A DNA stretch of 16,437 nucleotides from DATJSJ01 sp035504175. GTDB lineage: Bacteria > Pseudomonadota > Alphaproteobacteria > Acetobacterales > Acetobacteraceae. The DNA is taken from NCBI GenBank assembly GCA_035504175.1, contig DATJSJ010000104.1, positions 1-16,437 on the forward strand. The letters run 5' to 3'. Position numbers and translations under genes: made by a program. A model generated the notes under the pieces. It saw only the letters and a program-made list of their open reading frames with translations, ran no database searches and was not told the DNA's origin. This document shows positions 7,671-14,096 of this stretch, piece after piece. Positions within the stretch are counted from its first letter, which is position 1. Every line of letters begins with the position of its first letter.

Positions 7671-7699
7671 AGCCTAGCGATGACTGTTCAAGTTGACAA
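7671..7699 (-). promoter_or_regulatory. Possible divergent promoter for the SH3-protein gene
   Basis: On the minus strand TTGTCA (7694-7699) and TAGGCT (7671-7676) are separated by 17 bases, a fair -35 and a weak -10. The -35 overlaps the -35 of the pufL promoter on the other strand, so the two promoters would share their upstream half. Predicted start is about 40 bases upstream of the gene. Confidence 0.35.
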
Positions 7700-7720
7700 C
7701 TCAGACTGTCAGGCTAGACT
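7693..7720 (+). promoter_or_regulatory. Sigma70-like promoter of the pufL operon
   Basis: A consensus -35 TTGACA (7693-7698) is followed after 16 bases by TAGACT (7715-7720), four of six matches to TATAAT. The expected transcript start is near 7727, giving a leader of about 65 bases. The local sequence (7680-7740) is much less GC-rich than its surroundings. The -10 lies inside a PpsR-type palindrome, the arrangement known for repressible bch and puc promoters in Rhodobacter. Confidence 0.6.
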
Positions 7721-7724
7721 GACA
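7707..7724. promoter_or_regulatory. PpsR/CrtJ operator TGT-N12-ACA
   Basis: The sequence TGTCAGGCTAGACTGACA is an 18-base palindrome with six-base perfect arms and a central CTAG; only one symmetric pair differs. It fits the TGT-N12-ACA pattern bound by PpsR/CrtJ. It covers the -10 of the pufL promoter, so binding should block RNA polymerase. A ppsR gene lies about 5 kb downstream. Additional half-site-like words nearby are ACTGT at 7683-7687 and again at 7705-7709 (22 bases apart) and CTGACATT at 7719-7726 and 7733-7740. Confidence 0.65.
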
Positions 7725-7780
7725 TTGCCAGGCTGACATTCGGCGCCCCCACCGTCGGCGGCGGGCGCACGAGTCGGGCG

Positions 7781-7786
7781 GGGAGG
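7781..7786 (+). promoter_or_regulatory. Ribosome binding site of pufL
   Basis: GGGAGG lies seven bases before the ATG at 7794 and supports that start, which gives the standard PufL N-terminus. Confidence 0.7.
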
Positions 7787-7793
7787 TCGGCCC

Positions 7794-8633
7794 ATGTCGA
7801 TGCTCAGCTTCGAACGGAAATACCGCGTGCGCGGCGGCACCTTGGTCGGGGGTGACGTGTTCGACTTCTGGATCGGTCCGTTCTGGGTCGGCTTCTTTGG
7901 CGTCACCACGATTGTCTTTACGATCGTCGGCGTCGGCCTGATCGTGCTGGCGACCGCGATCGGCGGCACCTGGAACGTGATGCGGATCAATATCGCCGCG
8001 CCGCCGATCGCCTACGGGCTCGGCTTCGCCCCGGCGGCGCAGGGCGGGCTGTGGCAGATGATCACCGTCTGTGCGATCGGCGCGTTCGTCTCCTGGGCGC
8101 TGCGCGAGGTCGAGATCTGCCGCAAGCTCGGCATCGGCTATCACGTGCCGATCGCCTTCAGCGCGGCGATCTTCGCCTTCATCACGCTGCAGGTGATCCG
8201 CCCGCTGCTGCTCGGCGCCTGGGGCTACGCCTTCCCGTACGGCATCATCAGTCATCTCGACTGGGTGTCGAACGTCGGCTACCAGTACCTGCACTTCCAC
8301 TACAATCCGGCGCACATGCTGGCGGTGACGTTCTTTTTCACCACCACCTTCGCGCTCGCCCTGCATGGCGGCGAGATCCTGTCCGCCGCCAATCCCGGTT
8401 TCCGCCGGCCGGTCAAGCACGGCGCGCACGAAAGCACCTATTTCCGCGACACGATCACCTACTCGATCGGCGAACTCGGCATCCACCGGCTCGGCTATTT
8501 CCTCGCGATCAACGCCGGTCTGTGGAGCGCCATCTGCATGATCATCGCGGGCCCGTTCTGGACGCGCGGATGGCCGTACTGGTGGGCCTGGTGGTTCAAT
8601 CTGCCGATCTGGTACCCGTTCGGCGCGCAGTAG
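7794..8633 (+). CDS. pufL: Photosynthetic reaction centre L subunit
   Basis: PufL is a five-helix membrane protein that, with PufM, holds the special pair, accessory bacteriochlorophylls, pheophytins and quinones of the type II reaction centre. The 279 residues align without gaps to Rhodobacter L up to the C-terminal region. Residue numbers are one higher than mature L numbering: special-pair ligand H174 (L173) in FHYNPAHM, the hydrogen-bonding His of the same motif (L168), the accessory BChl ligand in SHLDW (L153), iron ligands in ALALHGG (L190) and near HE, E213 (L212) and the REVEICRK Glu (L104). Odd: position L213 is Ser where Rhodobacter has Asp and Blastochloris has Asn. The stop TAG overlaps the AGGAGG ribosome site of pufM. 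No pufB or pufA lies upstream. Confidence 0.98.
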   Translation: MSMLSFERKYRVRGGTLVGGDVFDFWIGPFWVGFFGVTTIVFTIVGVGLIVLATAIGGTWNVMRINIAAPPIAYGLGFAPAAQGGLWQMITVCAIGAFVSWALREVEICRKLGIGYHVPIAFSAAIFAFITLQVIRPLLLGAWGYAFPYGIISHLDWVSNVGYQYLHFHYNPAHMLAVTFFFTTTFALALHGGEILSAANPGFRRPVKHGAHESTYFRDTITYSIGELGIHRLGYFLAINAGLWSAICMIIAGPFWTRGWPYWWAWWFNLPIWYPFGAQ

Positions 8634-8646
8634 GAGGCCCGGCATC

Positions 8647-9699
8647 ATGGCCCGGTTCTACAGCCTCTACACGTCGCCGGTGCTGCGCGGCCCCGACGAG
8701 CCGGGCGTGCCGCTGACGGGTGAGGGCAACGAGTTCGACCGCATCGGCACCCCGGTGCATTCGCTCTGGGCCGGCCGGTTCGGCGAGACGCAGTTCTTCC
8801 CGACCTATCTCGGGCGTACCGGTCTTGCCTCGCTGTTCTGCGGCTTCATCGCGATCGAGATCATCGGCCTGAATTTCTTCGCCTCGGTCGACTGGTCGCC
8901 GATCCGCTTCATCAAGATGCTGCCGTTCCTGCGGCTGGATCCGCCGCCGCCGAAATACGGGCTGTGGGTGTTTCCGCCGCTCGCCGAGGGCGGCTGGTGG
9001 CTGATGGCGGGTTTCTTCCTCACCGCCTCGATCCTGCTGTGGTGGGCCCGCATGTACCGCCGCGCCCGTGCCCTCGGCATGGGCACGCACGTGCCCTGGG
9101 CCTTCGCCTCGGCGATCTGGCTCTACCTGGTGTTGGGCTTCATCCGGCCGCTGATCATCGGCTGCTGGTGCGAGGGCGTGCCGTTCGGGATCATCCCGCA
9201 CCTGAACTGGACGGCGACGTTCTCGGTCCGCTACGGCAATCTCTACTACGACCCGTTCCACATGCTGTCGATCGTGTTCCTGTACGGGTCGACGCTGCTG
9301 TTCGCGATGCATGGCGGCACGATCCTCGCCGTCGCCCGCTTCGGCGGCGAGCGCGAAACCCATGAGATCACCGATCGCGGCACCGCCGCCGAGCGGGCGG
9401 CGCTGTTCTGGCGCTGGACCATGGGCTTCAACGCCACCTTCGAGTCGGTGCATCGCTGGATCTACTGGTTCGCCATCCTGACGACGCTGACCGGCGGCAT
9501 CGGCATCCTGCTGACCGGCACCGTGGTCGACAACTGGTATCTCTGGGGCGTCAAGCACGGCCTGGCGCCGAGCTATCCGCAGCCGGCGGGCATCCCGGTC
9601 CTGCCGCCGCCGCAGGTGCTGCACGACATGCAACTGCGCGGAACCACGCCGGGTGGCGCGACGCCGGGCTTCTTCCTGCCGGGAGGATCGCCGCGATGA
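8647..9699 (+). CDS. pufM: Photosynthetic reaction centre M subunit
   Basis: PufM pairs with PufL. The 350-residue protein is longer than the usual 305-325 because of a Pro/Gly-rich C-terminal extension after GTVVDNWYLWGVKHG. Conserved residues include special-pair ligand H205 (M202 in Rhodobacter), the Tyr equivalent to M210 in FLYGS, the iron ligand in FAMHGG (M219), the accessory BChl ligand in PHLNW (M182) and the VARFGGERE quinone/iron region. Oddities: E47 at the M44 position (Asn in Rhodobacter, Asp in Blastochloris), Met206 directly after the special-pair His where Gly is common, and Cys at 173 and 175 (GCWCEG) where I recall GSWSE in other M subunits. The ribosome site AGGAGG lies at 8632-8637. 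The stop overlaps the pufC start as ATGA. An extended C-terminus is usual in species with a bound cytochrome. Confidence 0.97.
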   Translation: MARFYSLYTSPVLRGPDEPGVPLTGEGNEFDRIGTPVHSLWAGRFGETQFFPTYLGRTGLASLFCGFIAIEIIGLNFFASVDWSPIRFIKMLPFLRLDPPPPKYGLWVFPPLAEGGWWLMAGFFLTASILLWWARMYRRARALGMGTHVPWAFASAIWLYLVLGFIRPLIIGCWCEGVPFGIIPHLNWTATFSVRYGNLYYDPFHMLSIVFLYGSTLLFAMHGGTILAVARFGGERETHEITDRGTAAERAALFWRWTMGFNATFESVHRWIYWFAILTTLTGGIGILLTGTVVDNWYLWGVKHGLAPSYPQPAGIPVLPPPQVLHDMQLRGTTPGGATPGFFLPGGSPR

Positions 9700-10799
9700 T
9701 CCGCACCGGTGCCATCCTGCTCGGCGTCGCAACCGTCGCCGCGGTGCTGTTCCTGCTGCTCGTGCCGCGCTGGCACTGGCCGGTGCGCGGCGTGCAGGTG
9801 TCGCTGCAGGGACCGTCGATGGTCCAGTTCGCGCCGACGCCGCAGGATCTGACGGCCACGAACCTCATACCCGCGGCGCTGCCGCCGGCACCGGCGGTCG
9901 GGCCGAAGGCAGGCGCGCTGTATCAGAACGTGCAGGTGCTGAAGGACGCGAGCGTGCCGCAATTCGTGCGCCTGATGGTCACCATGACGACCTGGGTCGC
10001 GCCGAAGGAAGGCTGCGGCTTCTGCCACGAGGCCGGCAATTTCGCCTCCGACCAGAAGCCGCAGAAGCGGATCGCGCGGCTGATGATCCGCATGACGCGG
10101 CACATCAACGCCGCCTGGAAGTCCCATGTGGATGCCAATGCCCAGGTCGGCGTGACGTGCTACACCTGCCATCGCGGCCAGCCGGTGCCGTCGGACGTCT
10201 ACTACCCGAGCCCGCCGCATCCGCAGCAGCCCTTCATCGAAAAGCAGGACGACTGGAACGAGGACGAGGTCAGCACGCTCGGTTTCTTCCCGCGCGACAG
10301 CTGGGGCGAATACGTGCTGCAGGACGCGCCGGCGCTGACCCAGTCCGGCACCGCGCTGCCGACCGGACAGGTGACGGCGCGGATCGTCACCAAGCGGGTC
10401 TACGAGTTCATGATCCAGCTCTCCAACGCGCTCGGCGTGAATTGCGGGTTCTGCCACAACTCGCGCGCCTTCGGCGACTGGTCGCAGAGCACGCCGTATC
10501 GCTGGATCGCCTATTACGGCATCCGCATGGCGCGTGACCTCAATCGCAACTTCATCGTCCCGGCGGCCCATATCCTGCCGCAGGAGCGCATCATCCCCGG
10601 CGCGCCGCGCATGCCGATGGTGCCGCAGCGCAACGAGGGACCGCAGGCGGGCAACGCGCTCGTCATCTGCGGCACCTGCCATCACGGCGTGCCGCTGCCG
10701 CTGCTCGGCGTCAACATGGTTCACGACTATCCCGAGCTGCTCGGCCCCGACAGCGATGCCGGCGTGCCGTCGCCGTTCCCGCCGCTGCCAACGAATTGA
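9696..10799 (+). CDS. pufC: Reaction centre tetraheme cytochrome c subunit
   Basis: PufC sits on the periplasmic face of the reaction centre and re-reduces the special pair. The 367-residue protein has four CxxCH heme motifs: 107-111 (CGFCH), 155-159 (CYTCH), 250-254 (CGFCH) and 325-329 (CGTCH), with the family's Met-containing helices before hemes 1-3 (MVTMTTWV, MIRMTRHINAAW, FMIQLSNALGVN). The N-terminus is a membrane segment (about residues 4-23) with no cysteine, so it is not a lipoprotein like the Blastochloris cytochrome; it is probably held by an uncleaved helix or cleaved without lipidation. The gene overlaps pufM by four bases (ATGA) and is followed by puhA after ten bases. Confidence 0.97.
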   Translation: MIRTGAILLGVATVAAVLFLLLVPRWHWPVRGVQVSLQGPSMVQFAPTPQDLTATNLIPAALPPAPAVGPKAGALYQNVQVLKDASVPQFVRLMVTMTTWVAPKEGCGFCHEAGNFASDQKPQKRIARLMIRMTRHINAAWKSHVDANAQVGVTCYTCHRGQPVPSDVYYPSPPHPQQPFIEKQDDWNEDEVSTLGFFPRDSWGEYVLQDAPALTQSGTALPTGQVTARIVTKRVYEFMIQLSNALGVNCGFCHNSRAFGDWSQSTPYRWIAYYGIRMARDLNRNFIVPAAHILPQERIIPGAPRMPMVPQRNEGPQAGNALVICGTCHHGVPLPLLGVNMVHDYPELLGPDSDAGVPSPFPPLPTN

Positions 10800-10809
10800 G
10801 GGGCCGAGC

Positions 10810-11580
10810 ATGATCGCAGGCGCCATCACGAGCGATATCGACGTCACCCAGCTGGTGTTCGCGGCTTTCGTGATCTTCTTCCTGGGCCTGGTCTACTACC
10901 TGCGCCAGCAGGACAAGCTGGAGGGCTATCCGCTCGAGGATCCGTCCGGCTCGCGCCATCCGCTGGTCGGCTTCCCGCTGCCGCCGCCGTCCAAGGAGTT
11001 CGTGCTGCTGGAAGGCGGCACCACCCGGATGCCGCATGTCGACGCGCCGAGCACGCTGAACTCGTCGCGGCTCTACGCCTCGCCCGGCGCGCCGGAGGTG
11101 CCGAGCGGCGATCCGCTGCTGGACGCGATCGGGCCGGCCGCCTATCCGATGCGCAAGGACGTGCCGCTCCGCTCCAAGCATGACGAGATCGCGCTCGTGC
11201 CGCTGCGCGAGGCCGCAGGCTGGAGGGTCTGGCCCGGCGAGACCGACCCGCGCGGCATGACCGTGATCGCCGCCGACGGCGCGGCGGTCGGCGTCGCGGT
11301 CGATCTCTGGGTCGACCAGGACGTGAAGATCCTCCGCTACATCGAGATCGAGATGCAGGCCGGCGAGACGACGCGCCGCGCCATGCTGCCGATCTACTAC
11401 GCCGACCTGAAACCGTCGCGCCGGCAGATCCGCGTGCGCGCGCTGCAGCGCGAGCAGTTCGCGGATATTCCCGCATTGCGGACGCCGAACCGGATCAGCG
11501 CGCGCGAGGAGGACCGCGTCAACGCATTCTTCTCCGGCGCCTTCTTCTACACCTATCACCAGGAACCGGGCATCGTCTGA
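10810..11580 (+). CDS. puhA: Photosynthetic reaction centre H subunit
   Basis: PuhA caps the cytoplasmic face of L/M and helps proton uptake to QB. The 256-residue protein has one N-terminal membrane helix (about residues 13-31) ending in GLVYYLRQQDKLEGYPLED, closely like Rhodobacter GLIYYLQ...REGYPLE, then the PLPPPSKEF segment, the DPLLDAIGPAAYPMRKDVP segment, and the PRC-barrel region with GVAVDLWVDQDVKILRYIEIEM (Glu equivalent to H173) and a C-terminal EEDRVNAFFSGAFFY. The start at 10810 is preceded by GAGGGG and gives the normal N-terminus. Position is unusual: H is normally encoded in the puh operon next to lhaA, here directly behind pufC, and its stop overlaps puhB (TGATG). Confidence 0.97.
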   Translation: MIAGAITSDIDVTQLVFAAFVIFFLGLVYYLRQQDKLEGYPLEDPSGSRHPLVGFPLPPPSKEFVLLEGGTTRMPHVDAPSTLNSSRLYASPGAPEVPSGDPLLDAIGPAAYPMRKDVPLRSKHDEIALVPLREAAGWRVWPGETDPRGMTVIAADGAAVGVAVDLWVDQDVKILRYIEIEMQAGETTRRAMLPIYYADLKPSRRQIRVRALQREQFADIPALRTPNRISAREEDRVNAFFSGAFFYTYHQEPGIV

Positions 11581-12182
11581 TGACCGCCATCCAGCCGATC
11601 GTCATCCGCAAAGAGGCCGCGAGAGATCCGCGCGTGCTGTGGGAAGGTCGCCCGGCCTGGCGCTCGGCGGCGGCCGACCTGTTCCGCATCCGGTGGATCA
11701 GCCTGTATTTCTGCGGCCTCATCCTCTACGCGGCGGTCGAGGCGGGGCTGAAGGGGCTGCCTTTGCCGCTGGCCCTCGCGGCGCTCGCCGGGCTGAGCCT
11801 GTCCGGCATGGCGGTGCTCGGCCTGGTCATGCTCGCGGCCTGGCTCGTGCAACGCACCTCGCGCTACACGCTGACCGAGACGCATCTTCAGATGTGCTTC
11901 GGCATCGCGCTGCCGGCGACGCTCTCGATTCCGCTCGCCGTGATCGAGGACGTGGCCCTGCGGGTGCGGCCCGACCATAGCGGCGACATCGTGATCCGGG
12001 CGGGCGCGGAGCGCATCCCCTTGCACCGGCTGTTCCCGCATTGCCGCCCCTGGTCGTTCCAGCGGCCGCAACCCATGTTGCGATCGGTGCCACGGGCCGC
12101 CACGGTTGGCGTGCTGCTGGCACGGGCGGTCCGCGACGCGCGCGCCGCTGGCCGCGACGCGCAGTCCATTGCAACCACCTGA
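11580..12182 (+). CDS. puhB: Photosynthetic complex assembly protein PuhB
   Basis: PuhB is a membrane protein that in Rhodobacter capsulatus assists reaction-centre assembly. The 200-residue protein shows the family signature: an N-terminal LWEGRPAWRSAAADLFRIRW segment, two or three membrane helices (about residues 41-58 and 62-86), then a bacterial PH-like domain with SRYTLTETHLQMCFGIALPATLSIPLAVIEDV and a C-terminal RPWSFQRPQPMLRSVP motif. It follows puhA with a one-base overlap (TGATG). In most purple bacteria the pair puhAB belongs to the bchFNBHLM-lhaA-puhABC operon; here the pair has moved while puhC stayed. Confidence 0.9.
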   Translation: MTAIQPIVIRKEAARDPRVLWEGRPAWRSAAADLFRIRWISLYFCGLILYAAVEAGLKGLPLPLALAALAGLSLSGMAVLGLVMLAAWLVQRTSRYTLTETHLQMCFGIALPATLSIPLAVIEDVALRVRPDHSGDIVIRAGAERIPLHRLFPHCRPWSFQRPQPMLRSVPRAATVGVLLARAVRDARAAGRDAQSIATT

Positions 12183-12185
12183 CAC

Positions 12186-12193
12186 GGAAGAGG
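12186..12193 (+). promoter_or_regulatory. Ribosome binding site of the 27-codon gene
   Basis: GGAAGAGG lies seven bases before ATG 12201 and just after the puhB stop. It is the main evidence that the short frame behind puhB is translated. Confidence 0.5.
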
Positions 12194-12200
12194 CAACACG

Positions 12201-12284
12201 ATGGGTCTTCTGTTCGCCTGCCTCCTGATCGGCCTGCCGGCGCTCGGCGCGCTGATCGATGTGATGATGACGCCACGCGTCTGA
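12201..12284 (+). CDS. 27-residue hydrophobic membrane peptide downstream of puhB
   Basis: The frame MGLLFACLLIGLPALGAL followed by IDVMMTPRV and TGA encodes one likely membrane helix (about residues 2-19) with a short, weakly charged tail. It starts 18 bases after the puhB stop with a well-placed ribosome site, and a strong hairpin follows 16 bases after its stop, so it looks like the last gene of the pufLMC-puhAB operon. I do not recognise a family. Small one-helix peptides such as PufX, protein-W and protein-U bind reaction-centre/LH1 complexes in other species, so a complex-associated peptide is possible; PufX and PufQ are longer. Chance occurrence of such a short frame cannot be excluded. 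Confidence 0.55.
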   Translation: MGLLFACLLIGLPALGALIDVMMTPRV

Positions 12285-12300
12285 GCGGGGCGTGACGCGG

Positions 12301-12328
12301 CGGCGCCCGGGCGGGCCGCCCGGCGCCG
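12301..12328 (+). terminator. GC-rich hairpin after the reaction-centre operon
   Basis: CGGCGCC (12301-12307) pairs with GGCGCCG (12322-12328) and GGGCGG with CCGCCC inside it, with one bulged C, forming a very stable stem. No T-run follows, so it is either a Rho-assisted end point or a 3' stabilising hairpin. Confidence 0.45.
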
Positions 12329-12674
12329 GACACGCTCACGTGCCGCCGGGGCAGCCTGCGTTCGAGCCGCGCCGCGGCCCGCTACGCCTCGGCGGGGCGA
12401 TGGGCTGGCCGCTGCCGTCGCGCTCGACCCGCTTGTGTTCCTCCGGCCGCGGGGCGGCGCTTGTCCCTGCGGCCTGTATCGGCGTGGCGGCCGGATCCGT
12501 GCCTTCACTCACCCGGCCGCCGCGGTCTGGCGAAACGGGCCGGGCGTATTACGTGAGATCGGGCGCCGGCTGACCCGCCGGCGCCGCACGCGTGACGGCG
12601 AGGCCGGCGCCGTCGGGCTCGCGGCCTCTTGAACAATTCCCCCCGTACTTGCCAACTAGCCGGGAGCGGGGCGG
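12329..12674. other. Non-coding stretch upstream of ppsR
   Basis: No recognisable gene is seen in these 346 bases. The frame of the 27-codon gene stays open from its stop to 12630, but the translation is Arg/Ala/Gly-rich and unlike a protein, as expected by chance in GC-rich DNA. The only AT-richer patch, 12626-12660 (with TTGAAC at 12629-12634), just ahead of ppsR, is a plausible but weak promoter area; I found no TGT-N12-ACA site here. Confidence 0.4.
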
Positions 12675-14069
12675 ATGCGGCACCCCGGCGGGAGACACAG
12701 GATCACCCCAGCACCGACCGCCGTATTGGACGACGCCGACCTCGCCGGGGTCCCGGACCTCACCTTGTTCCTGGACCCGGAGACGGTGATCCGCGAGGTT
12801 CGCCTCGGCCGCGGCCTGTCGGGCGAGGACGTCGATACCTGGCGCGGCCGGGCCTGGGCCGACACCGTCGCCGGTGCCGATCCGGTGCGCCGCATGGTCG
12901 AGGACGCAAGGCTGCACGGCGTCTCGGATTTCCGGCAGGTCCGCCAATGTTTCCCGAGCGGGCGCGAGATCGAGGTCGAGTTCAGCACGGTCTGGCTCGG
13001 GCGGGGCGGCGGCTTCGTCGCGATCGGCCGCAGCCCGCGCATGGTCGCGGCCCTCCAGTCCGGGCTCGCCGCCGCGCAGCAGGGCATCGAGCGCGACGCC
13101 TGGCAGCATCGCGACCTCGAGACCCGCTACCGGCTGCTGTTCCATGCCGCCGAGGATCCGGTCCTGATGCTGCGCGCCGAGGGGCTGCAGGTGCTGGAGG
13201 CGAACGAGGCGGCGGTGCGCGCGACTGGCCTCGCGCCCGGCGCCGCGCTGCTGCCGGAATTGCTGCCGCAGGAGCGGGACGGCTTCCTCGCGATGCTGGA
13301 GCGCGTACGCACCCAGGGGCCGGCGCCCGGCATGGTGCTGCGCCTCGGCGCCGGCCGGGCCGGCTGGAACGCGCGCGCCTCGCTCGCCGATGCCGCCGCG
13401 GAGCCGGTCTACCTGCTGCGCCTGGCCCCTTCCGCCCTGCCGCGTCGCCGCGGACGGCGCCCGTCGCCGATGCTGGACGCGCTGTTCGACCGGCTGCCGG
13501 ACGGCTTCCTGCTGCTCGACGTCGCCGGGTCGGTCTGCCACGCCAACCGCGCCTTCCTCGAACTCGTGCAGGCGCCCGCGCCCGAGGCGGTGATCGGCGC
13601 GCCGCTGTGTCGCTGGCTGACCGGCGCCGGCGGCGACGCCTCGATCCTGCTCGCCTGCATCCGCCGCTACGGCACGGTGCGTCGCTTCGTCTCGACGCTG
13701 CGCGGCCTGTTCGGTACCGAGGTCGCGGTCGAGGTCTCGGCCGCGGCCACGGGCGGGCAGGGGCAGGCCCAGATCGGGATGGTCCTGCGCGACGTCGCCC
13801 CGCGACGGGAGACCGGGCCGGCGCCCGATGAGCTCGCCGCGAATCTCGCCGGCATCATGGAGCGGGTCGGCGAGGTGCCGCTGCCGAACCTGGTGCGGGA
13901 GGCCGGCGCCGCGGTCGAGCGGCGCGCGATCGAGCGGGCGCTGCAGCGCGCCGGCGGGAACCGCACCGCCGCCGCGGGGTTGCTCGGGTTCAGTCGCCAG
14001 AGTCTTTATGCCAAGCTCTCCCGCTACGGGCTCGATGACGCGCCGGAGGCCAGCGGCCTCGGAGCCTGA
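12675..14069 (+). CDS. ppsR: PpsR/CrtJ-type transcriptional repressor of photosynthesis genes
   Basis: The 464-residue protein has the length and layout of PpsR: an N-terminal PAS-like domain (about 15-120) followed by a linker helix, two further PAS domains (about 145-260 and 275-385), and a C-terminal Fis-type helix-turn-helix (about 415-456) with IERALQRAGGNRTAAAGLLG and SRQSLYAKLSRYGL. PpsR represses bch, crt, puc and some puf genes by binding TGT-N12-ACA; such a site covers the pufL promoter here. Cysteines occur only at 92, 288, 312 and 328; none is in the helix-turn-helix, where Rhodobacter PpsR/CrtJ carries a redox-active Cys (424/420 from memory). The start is supported by GGGAG eight bases upstream. 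It lies 27 bases before a bacteriophytochrome gene, as in Bradyrhizobium and Rhodopseudomonas, where the phytochrome counteracts PpsR. Confidence 0.93.
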   Translation: MRHPGGRHRITPAPTAVLDDADLAGVPDLTLFLDPETVIREVRLGRGLSGEDVDTWRGRAWADTVAGADPVRRMVEDARLHGVSDFRQVRQCFPSGREIEVEFSTVWLGRGGGFVAIGRSPRMVAALQSGLAAAQQGIERDAWQHRDLETRYRLLFHAAEDPVLMLRAEGLQVLEANEAAVRATGLAPGAALLPELLPQERDGFLAMLERVRTQGPAPGMVLRLGAGRAGWNARASLADAAAEPVYLLRLAPSALPRRRGRRPSPMLDALFDRLPDGFLLLDVAGSVCHANRAFLELVQAPAPEAVIGAPLCRWLTGAGGDASILLACIRRYGTVRRFVSTLRGLFGTEVAVEVSAAATGGQGQAQIGMVLRDVAPRRETGPAPDELAANLAGIMERVGEVPLPNLVREAGAAVERRAIERALQRAGGNRTAAAGLLGFSRQSLYAKLSRYGLDDAPEASGLGA

Positions 14070-14096
14070 GCCCGCCGCCTGTCGAAGGGCGTTCGC

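Noticed and set aside
7686..7698. TGT-N8-ACA as a second PpsR site upstream of the operator
   Set aside because: The spacing is 8 and not 12, and it overlaps the -35 box, so it was not counted as an operator.
12285..12630. Open reading of the mini-gene frame after its stop, with several possible starts
   Set aside because: No ribosome site, protein-unlike composition and a hairpin within it; kept as non-coding.
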